Of a stretch of 9,610 nucleotides of DNA, positions 1 to 7,339 are shown piece after piece. The stretch's first letter is position 1. Every line of letters begins with the position of its first letter. The DNA is from Gammaproteobacteria bacterium (GTDB lineage Bacteria > Pseudomonadota > Gammaproteobacteria > Steroidobacterales > Steroidobacteraceae): assembly GCA_005877965.1 (NCBI GenBank), contig VBNP01000187.1:1-9610 (forward strand), given 5' to 3'. The notes below the pieces were generated by a model that worked only from the letters and a program-made list of their open reading frames with translations, was not told where the DNA came from and did not search any database. A program made the translations under genes and the position numbers.

Positions 1-2823
1 CTGAGTCAGGCGCGTGCCGGCGGCGGACGTATCGTGATCGAGGCGGTCGACATGCAAAACGGCGCCGGCGCGCCGCCGGTTCGCATTACGGTCGCACCGC
101 TCGCGGCGGCGGGTGGCCCGGGGTACCTGCGGGTGAGCTTCCAGCCCGAGGGCTCGCGTGCAGCATCCGCGGCGCCGGGCTCGGCCGTGCGCACCGTGCC
201 AGCGGAGGGCATGACGAAAGATTCCGCGAACGACGCGCTGCTGCAGGAGGAGCTGCGCGTCGCGCGCCGCGAGCTGCAGGACACCATCGAGGCGTTCGAG
301 TCCAGCAACGAGGAGCTGAAGGCTTCCAACGAGGAAGTCATCTCGATCAACGAGGAGCTGCAAAGCGCCAACGAGGAGCTGGAAACCAGCAAGGAAGAGC
401 TCCAGTCGATGAACGAGGAGCTGATCACCGTCAATGGGCAGCTGCAGTCGAAACTCGCGGAGCTCGAGGCCGCCAACAATGACCTGTCCAACCTGTGGAG
501 CAGCACCAGTGTCGGGGTGGTATTCCTGGATATTCAGCTGCGGGTACGCCGCTTCACTCCGGCGATGAACGAGCTGATCGCGCTGCGTCCGTCCGACGTC
601 GGACGGCCGATCGATCACTTCCAGCCCAAATTCAGCGACGCCGATCTCACCGAGGAGGCGCGCCTGGTACTCGCGACCCTGATCCCCTCGGAAGCCGAAA
701 CACGCACGCACGACGGCGCCTGGTATCTGCGGCGTACGGTCCCCTATCGCACCGCCGACAATCGCATCGATGGCATCGTCATCACCTTCGTGGACATCAC
801 GGCGCGCAAGCACGCGGAGCAGGCCGTCGATGCCGCCCAGGCGCGCCTGCAAGCGACCATCGACCAGATGCCGGCCGCCATGCTGATGGTGGAAGCCCCG
901 TCCGGTACGGTCATCTACGGCAATCGAGGCGCCGCGAAACTCTTCGGCCTGCCCTTCCCGTTGCCGATGCTCGGAACGCCGTGGAGCTCGGCGTCGATCG
1001 CGTTCAAGGGTCTGCACCCGAACGGGGTGGTGTATGAGCCGCAGGAGTGGCCCCTGGCGCGCACGCTCGCATCGGGCGCGACGGTCAACGACGAGGAACT
1101 CGATTTTCTGCGCACCGACGGAACGCGCGGCTCGCTGTCGGTCAGCTCGGCGCCGATTTGCGGCCGCGCGGGCGCAGTGGTCGCCGCGGTCGCGACGTTC
1201 TGGGACATCAGCGAGCGCAGGCGCATGGAAGCGACCCTGCGCGAAAGCGAGCAGCGCTTCAGGCTGCTGCTGGAGAGCACGGCCGACTACGCGATTTTCA
1301 TGATCGACGCCGAGGGCCGCATCACCACCTGGAACAGCGGCGCGGAGCGCCTGCTCGGCTGGAGCGAGAGTGAGGCAGTCGGCCGTCCGGCCGCCATGTT
1401 TTACACCCCCGAGGATCGCCTGCTGGGGGTGCCCGAGCGGCAGTTGCGCATGGCGCTCGACAGCGCGAAGGCGAGCGACGAGCGTGCCTACATGAGAAAG
1501 GACGCCAGCCGCTTCTGGGCCAGCGGCACACTGACGGCGATTCACGACGCAAGCGGCGCCGTTCCGGGATTTGCGTGTGTCATGCGTGATCACACCGAAC
1601 TCAGGCAGGCGCGGGAGCACCTTCACGAGGCATTGCGGACGTCCGAGGAGCTGCGCCTGAGCGCAGAGCGTGCCAACCACGCCAAGGACGATTTCATCTC
1701 GACGGTGAGTCACGAGCTGCGTACCCCGCTCAACACCATTCGTCTCTGGTCGGGGCTGTTCCTGGGCGGCAAGCTGACCGCCAAGAACCTCGATTCCGGT
1801 TTTCAGGCGATTGATCGCGCGGCCAAGGCCCAGGCGGCGCTCATCGACGATCTGCTGGACACCTCAAGGATGGCCTCCGGCAAGCTGCGTCTGGCGCTGC
1901 GCGAGACTCGTCTGGCGGAGGTCGTACAGGGCGCGGTTGACGCCGTGCTGCCCAATGCGGCCTCCCGCAGCATCAAGCTGGAATCGCGGCTCAGTGACGA
2001 AGTGGGCGTGGTGCGCGCCGATCCGGATCGGATTCAACAGGTGGTCCTGAATCTGTTGAGCAACGCGGTGAAGTTCACCCCTTCGGGCGGAGCCATCGAG
2101 GTCGAGTTGTCCCGGGACGGCGGCGCCGTGCAGATCCTCGTTCGCGACAACGGCATCGGTATTCGTGCCGACTTCCTGCCGCTGGTATTCGACCGGTTCA
2201 AGCAGGCTGAAGCGGTGACCAGCCGACAGCATGCGGGGCTGGGCCTGGGATTGGCCATCGCCCGGGAGCTGGTGGAGCTGCACGGCGGCTCGATCAGCGC
2301 GCACAGTGAGGGGGAGGGACGCGGCTCGGCTTTTACGGTGCGATTGCCGCTCGCCAGACGACAGGAACTGCCGGTTACGGACGGGGACACGGATGCGAGC
2401 CGGGGCGCGAAGCTCGCGGGGATGCAGGTGCTCATCGTCGAGGACGAACCGGCAGCGGCGGAGGCGATGTGGCAGTTCCTCGAGGCGGCCGGAGCGCGCG
2501 TGCGCATCGCGACCTCGGCGGCTTCGGCAAGAGAGGCGCTGGCGCTGCGCCACCCGAATGTGGTGGTCTGCGATATCGGACTTCCCGGCGAGGATGGCTA
2601 TCAGCTGCTGGCCAGCAATCGCAAACGCGAGGGCGAAGGGCATACGCCGCGCGTGGGCGCGGTGGCAGTCACGGCGTTCGCCCGGGACGATGATCGCCGG
2701 CACGCGCTCGAGGCGGGCTTCGATGAGCACGTACCGAAGCCCGTTGATCCCGGCCAGCTCATCGAGGTGCTTACGAAGGTGGTGGGCGCCCCGCTGAGCG
2801 GCGCCGCAGCGTTGCGCGACTGA
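1..2823 (+). CDS. Hybrid sensor histidine kinase, probable CheB-CheR-PAS fusion type (5' end missing)
   Basis: The frame is open from base 1 without a stop, so the GTG at 34 and ATG at 52 are probably internal codons; 940 residues are visible. Domain order, numbered from the first visible codon: residues 1-50, a short beta-rich segment like that following CheR in fusion kinases; about 75-160, a coiled coil of NEEL-type heptads; about 162-270, a PAS module ending in VDITARK; about 276-406, a second PAS ending in WDISER; about 415-536, a third PAS; about 560-625, HisKA with phospho-acceptor His571 in SHELRTPL; about 670-785, HATPase with N-box Asn684/Asn688, G1 box DNGIGI (Asp716) and G2 box GLGLGL (746 on); 808-928, a receiver with acidic residues 814-816, phospho-acceptor Asp858 in CDIGLPG and Lys913 in PKPVD. 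All core catalytic residues are present, so it should autophosphorylate and relay to its own receiver. No transmembrane segment is visible, so it is probably cytosolic. The CheB-CheR N-terminus is inferred from linker and coiled-coil resemblance only. The signal sensed is unknown. Confidence 0.93.
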   Translation: MSQARAGGGRIVIEAVDMQNGAGAPPVRITVAPLAAAGGPGYLRVSFQPEGSRAASAAPGSAVRTVPAEGMTKDSANDALLQEELRVARRELQDTIEAFESSNEELKASNEEVISINEELQSANEELETSKEELQSMNEELITVNGQLQSKLAELEAANNDLSNLWSSTSVGVVFLDIQLRVRRFTPAMNELIALRPSDVGRPIDHFQPKFSDADLTEEARLVLATLIPSEAETRTHDGAWYLRRTVPYRTADNRIDGIVITFVDITARKHAEQAVDAAQARLQATIDQMPAAMLMVEAPSGTVIYGNRGAAKLFGLPFPLPMLGTPWSSASIAFKGLHPNGVVYEPQEWPLARTLASGATVNDEELDFLRTDGTRGSLSVSSAPICGRAGAVVAAVATFWDISERRRMEATLRESEQRFRLLLESTADYAIFMIDAEGRITTWNSGAERLLGWSESEAVGRPAAMFYTPEDRLLGVPERQLRMALDSAKASDERAYMRKDASRFWASGTLTAIHDASGAVPGFACVMRDHTELRQAREHLHEALRTSEELRLSAERANHAKDDFISTVSHELRTPLNTIRLWSGLFLGGKLTAKNLDSGFQAIDRAAKAQAALIDDLLDTSRMASGKLRLALRETRLAEVVQGAVDAVLPNAASRSIKLESRLSDEVGVVRADPDRIQQVVLNLLSNAVKFTPSGGAIEVELSRDGGAVQILVRDNGIGIRADFLPLVFDRFKQAEAVTSRQHAGLGLGLAIARELVELHGGSISAHSEGEGRGSAFTVRLPLARRQELPVTDGDTDASRGAKLAGMQVLIVEDEPAAAEAMWQFLEAAGARVRIATSAASAREALALRHPNVVVCDIGLPGEDGYQLLASNRKREGEGHTPRVGAVAVTAFARDDDRRHALEAGFDEHVPKPVDPGQLIEVLTKVVGAPLSGAAALRD
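307..453 (+). repeat. 21-bp periodic coding repeat (NEEL heptad coiled coil)
   Basis: Asn, or a substitute, recurs exactly every 21 bases at 307, 328, 349, 370, (Lys) 391, 412 and 433. It is usually followed by Glu-Glu-Leu, and codons such as aac-gag-gag-ctg are reused. This gives about seven back-to-back heptads, a long parallel coiled coil linking the missing N-terminal part to the first PAS module. Such heptads are a known feature of CheB-CheR-PAS fusion kinases and are thought to pass conformational signals. The near-identical DNA units could expand or contract in steps of 21 bp. Confidence 0.85.
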
Positions 2824-2830
2824 TCGCTCC

Positions 2831-3919
2831 TCAGGGGCGCTCGCTCAACACCTCTGCGATGGGGGCGGCGGCGGCCGGCACGGCCTGCCGGTAGTCCTTG
2901 CCCAGCAGCGCGGCCACGGTTGCCGCAATCTGGGCCTGGGTGACCGGTGCGGTGTGAGTGCGCTCGCCGAGCGGCCGGGTGTCGGGGCCCAGCACCGCGA
3001 TCCAGATGTCCTCCGAGCCCGGCTGCTCGACGCCGTGCTCCTTCCAATCGATCGGTCCGCTGCCGCGGCCATGATCCGTCGTGATGATGAAGGTAGTCCG
3101 ATCGCGATACGCCGGCAGGCCCTGCAGGGTCTGCCAGAGCTCCTCGACGAACTGATCGAACACGTGCGCGCTGTGCAGCACCAGGTCGTAGCGGCCCGCG
3201 TGCGCCCAGTTGTCGGTCTCGCCGTAGCCGACGAACAATACCCGCGGTGGGTGTTCGCGCAACGAGTCGAGCAACGGGATCTGCAGGAACGCGTCGTAGA
3301 CATCGTGGCCGTCCAACCTCGTCGTGGACCGGTAGAGTTGGTTCAGCAGCTCCTGCCGCGGGGTGAGCCTGCCGCGATAGGGCAGCTCCCATCCGACCTG
3401 CAGCGCAAGATTGCTGCGTCGAACGTTGAAGATATCCTTGAACGTCTCCCACGTTGCGTACACGCTGACGCGCCCGTGCAGATCCGGCAGACCGTTCAAC
3501 CATTCGAACACCGTAGGGTTGGGATTCGGGCCGAACTCGTTCGAGTTGATCCGCGGATCGGGATGGCCGGTCAGCATTTCGTTGTATCCGGGGTAGGAGA
3601 AGGCCAGGCCGTTGGTGACCCGGGCGATGCTGCCTCTGGCCTGGTTGCCGAAGATCTGGCCGCGCGCGGCGACCGTCGTCCACAGGAACGGAAACAGGGC
3701 CTTGCGGCGCTGTTCCGGGTCGGCGCGCCAGAATTCGCGGCGCAGGTCCTGCTCCTTATCCCAGATGCCGCCGTCTTTCTCGTTCAACAAGCTGGGGTCG
3801 GCGCCGGTGAAAATCTCCTGCCAGCGAACACCATCGCTGACGATAAGCACGACGTTGCGCGTATTCGGCGGGGTCGGTGTCTGGGCGCGCGCGGCGGGCG
3901 GGAATGCGGTGAGTGCCAC
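2831..3919 (-). CDS. Exported alkaline-phosphatase-superfamily hydrolase (sulfatase/phosphodiesterase-like), start uncertain
   Basis: 362 residues from the only in-frame standard start, a GTG at 3919. Superfamily metal and nucleophile positions are all recognisable: Asp29 in LIVSDG, the nucleophile region FSYPGYNEMLTG with Ser108 as likely nucleophile, Asp236 and His240 in GETDNWAH, Asp282-His283 in TTDHG, and His322 in THTAPVTQ. This matches a two-metal phosphatase/phosphodiesterase or sulfatase fold; the substrate is unknown. The N-terminus ends in an AxA-like signal-peptidase site (ARA-Q), so the protein is probably periplasmic. From GTG3919, however, only about 12 residues precede that site, which is too short for a signal peptide, and no Shine-Dalgarno precedes it. 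A well-placed ATG (3951-3953) with AGGAG lies upstream in another frame, suggesting a single-base frameshift near the 5' end. The gene converges on the kinase gene with a 7-bp gap and diverges from the hydrolase gene at 4038. Confidence 0.88.
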   Translation of the reverse strand: MALTAFPPAARAQTPTPPNTRNVVLIVSDGVRWQEIFTGADPSLLNEKDGGIWDKEQDLRREFWRADPEQRRKALFPFLWTTVAARGQIFGNQARGSIARVTNGLAFSYPGYNEMLTGHPDPRINSNEFGPNPNPTVFEWLNGLPDLHGRVSVYATWETFKDIFNVRRSNLALQVGWELPYRGRLTPRQELLNQLYRSTTRLDGHDVYDAFLQIPLLDSLREHPPRVLFVGYGETDNWAHAGRYDLVLHSAHVFDQFVEELWQTLQGLPAYRDRTTFIITTDHGRGSGPIDWKEHGVEQPGSEDIWIAVLGPDTRPLGERTHTAPVTQAQIAATVAALLGKDYRQAVPAAAAPIAEVLSERP

Positions 3920-3950
3920 GAGCAGAGTGCACCAGCCGATCGGGGAGCAA

Positions 3951-3965
3951 CATCGGCCGGCTCCT
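3951..3965 (-). promoter_or_regulatory. Shine-Dalgarno and ATG apparently belonging to the phosphatase gene but out of frame
   Basis: On the - strand AGGAG (3961-3965) stands 7 bases before an ATG (3951-3953), close to ideal initiation spacing. The ATG frame runs M-L-L-P-D-R-L-V-H-S and does not join the phosphatase body; removing one base between here and about 3922 would join them. Removing one C from the CCCC run (3942-3945 as GGGG on the + strand) gives a start MLLPIGWCTLLVALTAF, a plausible hydrophobic signal peptide running into the observed cleavage region. A true frameshift and a read error look the same from here. Confidence 0.5.
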
Positions 3966-3983
3966 GTGACAGCTGCACACCCT

Positions 3984-4003
3984 CAGCTCGCGACAGCTCG
4001 CGG
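3984..4003. repeat. Tandem 10-bp direct repeat in the divergent promoter interval
   Basis: CAGCTCGCGA (3984-3993) is followed directly by CAGCTCGCGG (3994-4003), 9 of 10 bases identical. A related CAGCTG lies at 3970-3975. The units are one helical turn apart and lie between two divergent genes, overlapping the candidate -35 of the + strand promoter. A regulator binding site is possible; no known operator is recognised. Confidence 0.4.
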
Positions 4004-4018
4004 CAGGATCCTTATCAT
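3990..4018 (+). promoter_or_regulatory. Candidate sigma70-like promoter for the TAP-like hydrolase
   Basis: GCGACA (3990-3995, four of six matches to TTGACA), a 17-bp spacer and TATCAT (4013-4018, five of six matches to TATAAT) precede the ATG at 4038. The predicted leader is only about 13 bases. The Shine-Dalgarno is weak: AGG at 4025-4027, ten bases from the ATG. This is the least GC-rich patch in the area. The proposal rests on motif matching alone. Confidence 0.35.
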
Positions 4019-4019
4019 A
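4014..4019 (-). promoter_or_regulatory. Candidate -10 box for the phosphatase gene
   Basis: The - strand reads TATGAT here (five of six matches to TATAAT), about 60 bases upstream of the proposed ATG at 3953. No convincing -35 box is found at the expected distance (around 4037-4042). It overlaps the + strand -10, so the two promoters, if real, would compete for the same bases. Confidence 0.25.
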
Positions 4020-4037
4020 CAAGCAGGCGTCCCGCCC

Positions 4038-6008
4038 ATGACACACCGCCGTTACCGTCGCTTCCGGATCCTGGGCATGCTGCTGCTGACTGGTGTCAGC
4101 GCGCCCGCATCGGATGCGCGCCCGATGGCGGCACGGCAGGTGGGACGATTGACTTTGCACCGCTGCGACACGCGCGCGCCCTGGTGTGGCGGGCTGTACC
4201 GCCGCCTCGATCCCAGCGGCGCAGTCCCCGGGGCCATTTCGATCTACTTCGAGTATTACCCGCATACCGCCGGCGGTCCCGCCGCCGGCACGCTGGTGGC
4301 GACCGAGGGCGGCCCCGGCTATCCGGCCACGGGGTCACGCAGCGAGTACCTGGCGCTGTTCGGGCCCCTGCGGCCGAGCCACGACGTGTTGATCATGGAC
4401 AATCGGGGAACGGGGCGCTCGGCCGCCGTCGACTGCGAGCCGTTGCAGACCGCGGTGGCGCTCACCGAGGCGAATATCGGCTCCTGCGGGCGCTCGCTCG
4501 GGCGAACGGCGCCGCTCTACAGCACCGCGCTGGCAGCCGATGACCTGGCTGCGATCGTGGAGGCGCTGTCGCTCGGGCGCATCGACCTGTACGGCGACTC
4601 CTACGGCAGCTACTTCGCGCAGGTCTTTGCGCTGCGCCACGGGGAGCAGCTGCGCTCGCTGGTGCTCGACGGAGCCTATCCTCTGGACGGTCCCGACTAC
4701 CCCTGGTACCCGCATTACGCACCCGCGATGCGCGACAAGTTCAACCGCGCTTGCGAGCGCACACCTGCCTGCCAGGCAGTCGCGGGAAGCTCGCTCGAGC
4801 ACATCGCCCGGGCGCTCGAGCTGCTGCGCGCCGCACCCGTCAGCGCCGAGGTGCGTTATGGCCGCGGGCGATCCATGCGGTTCACCGCCGATGCGAGCGA
4901 GTTGGCGATCGTCATGTTTGCAGGCTCGCCGGCCTACGCGACGGTGCGCGAGCTGGATGCAGCGGCGCGCGCTTTCGGCGACGGGGACCGGTTACCTCTC
5001 CTCAGACTGATGGCGGAAACGCTGGCCAGCGTGGACTCACGCGATCCGACGCGCTCGCCGCGGCAGTTCAGCGCGGGGCTGGCGGCCGCCGTGTTCTGCC
5101 AGGACCCGCCGCAGATCTTCGACATGAGTCTCGTGCCCGCCCAGCGACTGATCGCACGCGATGTGCAGATCGCGAAGCGCCAGGCCGAGTCGCCCGACAC
5201 CTATGCGCCGTTCACCATCGATGAATATCGCGGGATGCCACTCGACTATGCCTTCATCGATGAGTGCGTGCGCTGGCCTGCCGCGGCGCCCGGCGCGCCG
5301 GCCGTGCCGCTGGTTCCCGCCGGCGCCCGCTACCCGGATGTTCCCGTGCTGGTGATCTCCGGCGAGCTGGACAATATGACCAGCCCGGCGGACGGAGCCG
5401 CGGCCGCGGCCCGCTTTGCGCGAGCCCGCCACGTCGTCATCGCCAACGGCTTCCACGTCAATGCCCTGCCGCATGCCCGCAGTGAATGCGGCGCCCTCCT
5501 GGCGCGCCGCTTCATCGAGCGCCTGGAGAGCGGCGATGAGAGCTGTGCAAGCGCGGTGCCCGCAGCGCGCCTCGTGCCACGCTTCGCCAGGCAGGTGGGC
5601 GAGTTGACACCCGCACGCGGGCTCGCGGGCAATGCGGCGGGAGAAGACCAGTTGCGAGCCGTCACAGCGGTGCTGTTGACTTGCGGGGACGCCATCGTGC
5701 GGGCCGAAGCCAACGGGACCGGCAGGGGCGTTGGATTGCGCGGCGGCACATTCACCGTCGCGCAAGCGCCGCAAGGCTATCGGCTCATCCTGCGCGACGT
5801 TCTGTGGACCGAGGATGCCGGCGTTTCCGGCCGGATCGATTGGCCGGGGCGCAGCGGCGTCGTGCACGCCGATCTGAACCTGCGGACCGCACAGGGTGTG
5901 CGCGGGAATCTGCAGCTGCAATGGCCCGAGGGTGTCAGCGGCGCGCGCGCCTCGGTGCGCGGCAGGCTGGGAAGCAACGCGGTGGTGGCGGAGGCGCCCG
6001 CGCCTTAG
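4038..6008 (+). CDS. Secreted TAP-like serine alpha/beta hydrolase (peptidase S33 type)
   Basis: 656 residues from the ATG at 4038. The frame is open further upstream, but this start is chosen because it begins a signal peptide: a basic MTHRRYRRFR, a hydrophobic ILGMLLLTGV, and a likely cut after Ala27 (SDA). Family landmarks: Cys43 and Cys50 in the N-terminal CDT...WCG segment, the oxyanion-type GGPG at 91-94, DNRGTGRS at 121-128, the nucleophile elbow GDSYG with Ser188, Asp445 in SGELDN and His473 in NGFHVNAL, completing a Ser-Asp-His triad. The second half of the hydrolase, near Asp445 and His473, corresponds to the TAP C-terminal domain of Streptomyces tripeptidyl aminopeptidase-like enzymes. 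It probably acts in the periplasm or outside the cell on peptides or related amides or esters; the substrate is unknown. Residues after about 520 form an extra beta-rich region not needed for the hydrolase fold. It diverges from the phosphatase gene, and its stop overlaps the converging transporter stop. Confidence 0.92.
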   Translation: MTHRRYRRFRILGMLLLTGVSAPASDARPMAARQVGRLTLHRCDTRAPWCGGLYRRLDPSGAVPGAISIYFEYYPHTAGGPAAGTLVATEGGPGYPATGSRSEYLALFGPLRPSHDVLIMDNRGTGRSAAVDCEPLQTAVALTEANIGSCGRSLGRTAPLYSTALAADDLAAIVEALSLGRIDLYGDSYGSYFAQVFALRHGEQLRSLVLDGAYPLDGPDYPWYPHYAPAMRDKFNRACERTPACQAVAGSSLEHIARALELLRAAPVSAEVRYGRGRSMRFTADASELAIVMFAGSPAYATVRELDAAARAFGDGDRLPLLRLMAETLASVDSRDPTRSPRQFSAGLAAAVFCQDPPQIFDMSLVPAQRLIARDVQIAKRQAESPDTYAPFTIDEYRGMPLDYAFIDECVRWPAAAPGAPAVPLVPAGARYPDVPVLVISGELDNMTSPADGAAAAARFARARHVVIANGFHVNALPHARSECGALLARRFIERLESGDESCASAVPAARLVPRFARQVGELTPARGLAGNAAGEDQLRAVTAVLLTCGDAIVRAEANGTGRGVGLRGGTFTVAQAPQGYRLILRDVLWTEDAGVSGRIDWPGRSGVVHADLNLRTAQGVRGNLQLQWPEGVSGARASVRGRLGSNAVVAEAPAP

Positions 6009-6031
6009 GACGCCGCGGCGGCAGGCGCCTC
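5991..6031. repeat. Inverted repeat bracketing the overlapping convergent stop codons
   Basis: GAGGCGCC (5991-5998) and GGCGCCTC (6024-6031) are exact reverse complements, with 25 bases between them. The overlapping stops at 6005-6008 sit in the loop. There is no T-run on either side, so it is not a standard intrinsic terminator. It could still help separate converging transcripts. In DNA this GC-rich, an 8-bp match may be chance. Confidence 0.25.
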
Positions 6032-7339
6032 GCTGCCCACCCGACGGGTGGGATCCACCAGCAGCCACGCAGCCGCACTCACCACGGCGAAAGCGGTCCC
6101 GATGAGAAACGCCGAGGTCCAGGCGTGATGGCTCGACAGATAGGCAACGATCGGCGTGGCGATCAGGCCGCCGGCGTTTCCGCCGGTGTTGAGCAGCCCC
6201 GAGGCCGCCATGGTGTCGGCGCGCCCGACGTGCATGATCGCCGCCCAGTAAGGGCCTTCGTTCAGCTCGACGCAGGCAAAGCACAGCGCCAGGGCCGTCA
6301 CGGCCAGATAGGGGCTCGTCGCGTCTACCGCCAGGAATTGCAGCACGCCGGCGGTAGGCAGAGACAACAGGGGCAGGATCCGCAGGCCGGTGCGTACGCC
6401 ATAGCGCCTGCCGAGGACGCTCGCGAGCCAGCCGCCCGCACCGGCGCCGATGGCGGCCGCGAGCGGCGGCGTGCTGGCGAGCCAGCCGCTCTCGAGCACG
6501 GTGAAGTGCCGCTCCTGCAGCAGATAGAGGAAACACCAGTTCGCGAGCAGGTAGTACACGTAGTTCATGCACACGTAGGAGCCGGTCAGCGCCAGCACGT
6601 CCCGGTTCCTCATCAGCGTCCAGACGCGTGACCATGAGATGCTGGAGTCCACACTCGCGGGCGGCTCCGCACCGAGCTCGGCGAGCTCCTCCGCGCTCAC
6701 CGCCGGATGCTCGGCTGGGCTGTTCCTGCCATACCAGGCCCACCAGCTGATCAGCAGCAGCGCGGGCAGGGTCGTCCAGGCGAGCGCCCGCCGCCAGTCG
6801 AACGCGGTCATGAGCCAGGCGATGAGCGGGGGAGTGAGGGAGGCTCCGAGGCCCAGTCCCAGGCTCTGCAGGCCCTGCACCAGCGGCCATTTGTCGGGCG
6901 TGAACCAGGTCTCGAATACTCCCGCGGAGACCGGGAATATCGGTGCCTGTGCGGCACCCGCCAGCAACTGCGCAGCGAGCAACACTCCAAGCAACGCGCC
7001 GCCCTGCAGCAGAAACGGAGCCAGCGGGATCACCATGCAGGACGCGAAGGCGATCAGTCCGATCACCACGAACATCAGCCGCGCTCCGAGGCGCTGGCCG
7101 AGCACACCTCCGGGAAACTGCAGGGCCGTGTAGCCCACCAGTAGCGCGGTCTCCAGCCAGCCGATCTGCATCTGGGTGAAGCCCAGGTCCGGCATCATCC
7201 GGTAACTGGCGACGGTCAGGCTTCTTTGCTGCACGTAGGCGATGAAGCCGAAGCCAAACAGGAACAGGAATATCTTCCAGCGCACGCGTATGCGCTGCGG
7301 GGAGGGGAAGGACGCTGACGCCGCCGGCTTGTCCCTCAC
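6005..7339 (-). CDS. MFS transporter, ACS (anion:cation symporter)-like
   Basis: 444 residues starting at GTG 7339, with about twelve hydrophobic segments. The first begins near residue 22 after a basic stretch (RIRVRWK). The MFS loop 2-3 signature appears as GGVLGQRLGAR at about 77-87, with Gln where Asp is usual. A second copy in the C-terminal half reads LGRRYGVR. Late segments with NEGPYW and NTGGNAGGL resemble ACS-family carriers for organic acids and related compounds. It is the last gene of a three-gene operon, and its start overlaps the oxygenase stop by 4 bp (GTGA), so translation is probably coupled. From context it most likely imports the compound degraded by the two upstream enzymes, but neither substrate nor coupling ion is readable. 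A promoter within the oxygenase gene cannot be excluded. It ends tail-to-tail with the hydrolase gene. Confidence 0.92.
   Translation of the reverse strand: MRDKPAASASFPSPQRIRVRWKIFLFLFGFGFIAYVQQRSLTVASYRMMPDLGFTQMQIGWLETALLVGYTALQFPGGVLGQRLGARLMFVVIGLIAFASCMVIPLAPFLLQGGALLGVLLAAQLLAGAAQAPIFPVSAGVFETWFTPDKWPLVQGLQSLGLGLGASLTPPLIAWLMTAFDWRRALAWTTLPALLLISWWAWYGRNSPAEHPAVSAEELAELGAEPPASVDSSISWSRVWTLMRNRDVLALTGSYVCMNYVYYLLANWCFLYLLQERHFTVLESGWLASTPPLAAAIGAGAGGWLASVLGRRYGVRTGLRILPLLSLPTAGVLQFLAVDATSPYLAVTALALCFACVELNEGPYWAAIMHVGRADTMAASGLLNTGGNAGGLIATPIVAYLSSHHAWTSAFLIGTAFAVVSAAAWLLVDPTRRVGSEAPAAAAS
6036..6052. repeat. Perfect 7-bp hairpin at the converging 3' ends
   Basis: CCCACCC (6036-6042), a GAC loop and GGGTGGG (6046-6052) form a perfect stem about 28 bases beyond the hydrolase stop. 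It lies inside the last codons of the transporter gene. No T-tract follows on either strand, so a terminator role for the + strand transcript is only possible, not shown. Confidence 0.3.

Noticed and set aside
2785..2805. Possible terminator hairpin at the end of the kinase gene
   Set aside because: A GC stem with a two-base bulge can be drawn, but it lies wholly inside codons and no T-run follows on either strand.
3612..4037. Extension of the TAP-like hydrolase upstream to a start at 3612
   Set aside because: This would run antisense through the phosphatase gene and place the obvious signal peptide in the middle of the protein. ATG 4038 fits far better.
4041..4070. Twin-arginine (Tat) signal in the TAP-like hydrolase N-terminus
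   Set aside because: There are two Arg pairs (HRRYRRFR), but neither is followed by the usual x-F-L-K pattern. An ordinary Sec signal is the simpler reading.
2954..4543. A 529-codon + strand open frame antisense to the phosphatase gene
   Set aside because: It mirrors the phosphatase codons and has no signal, motif or ribosome site. The metal-ligand motifs lie on the other strand.
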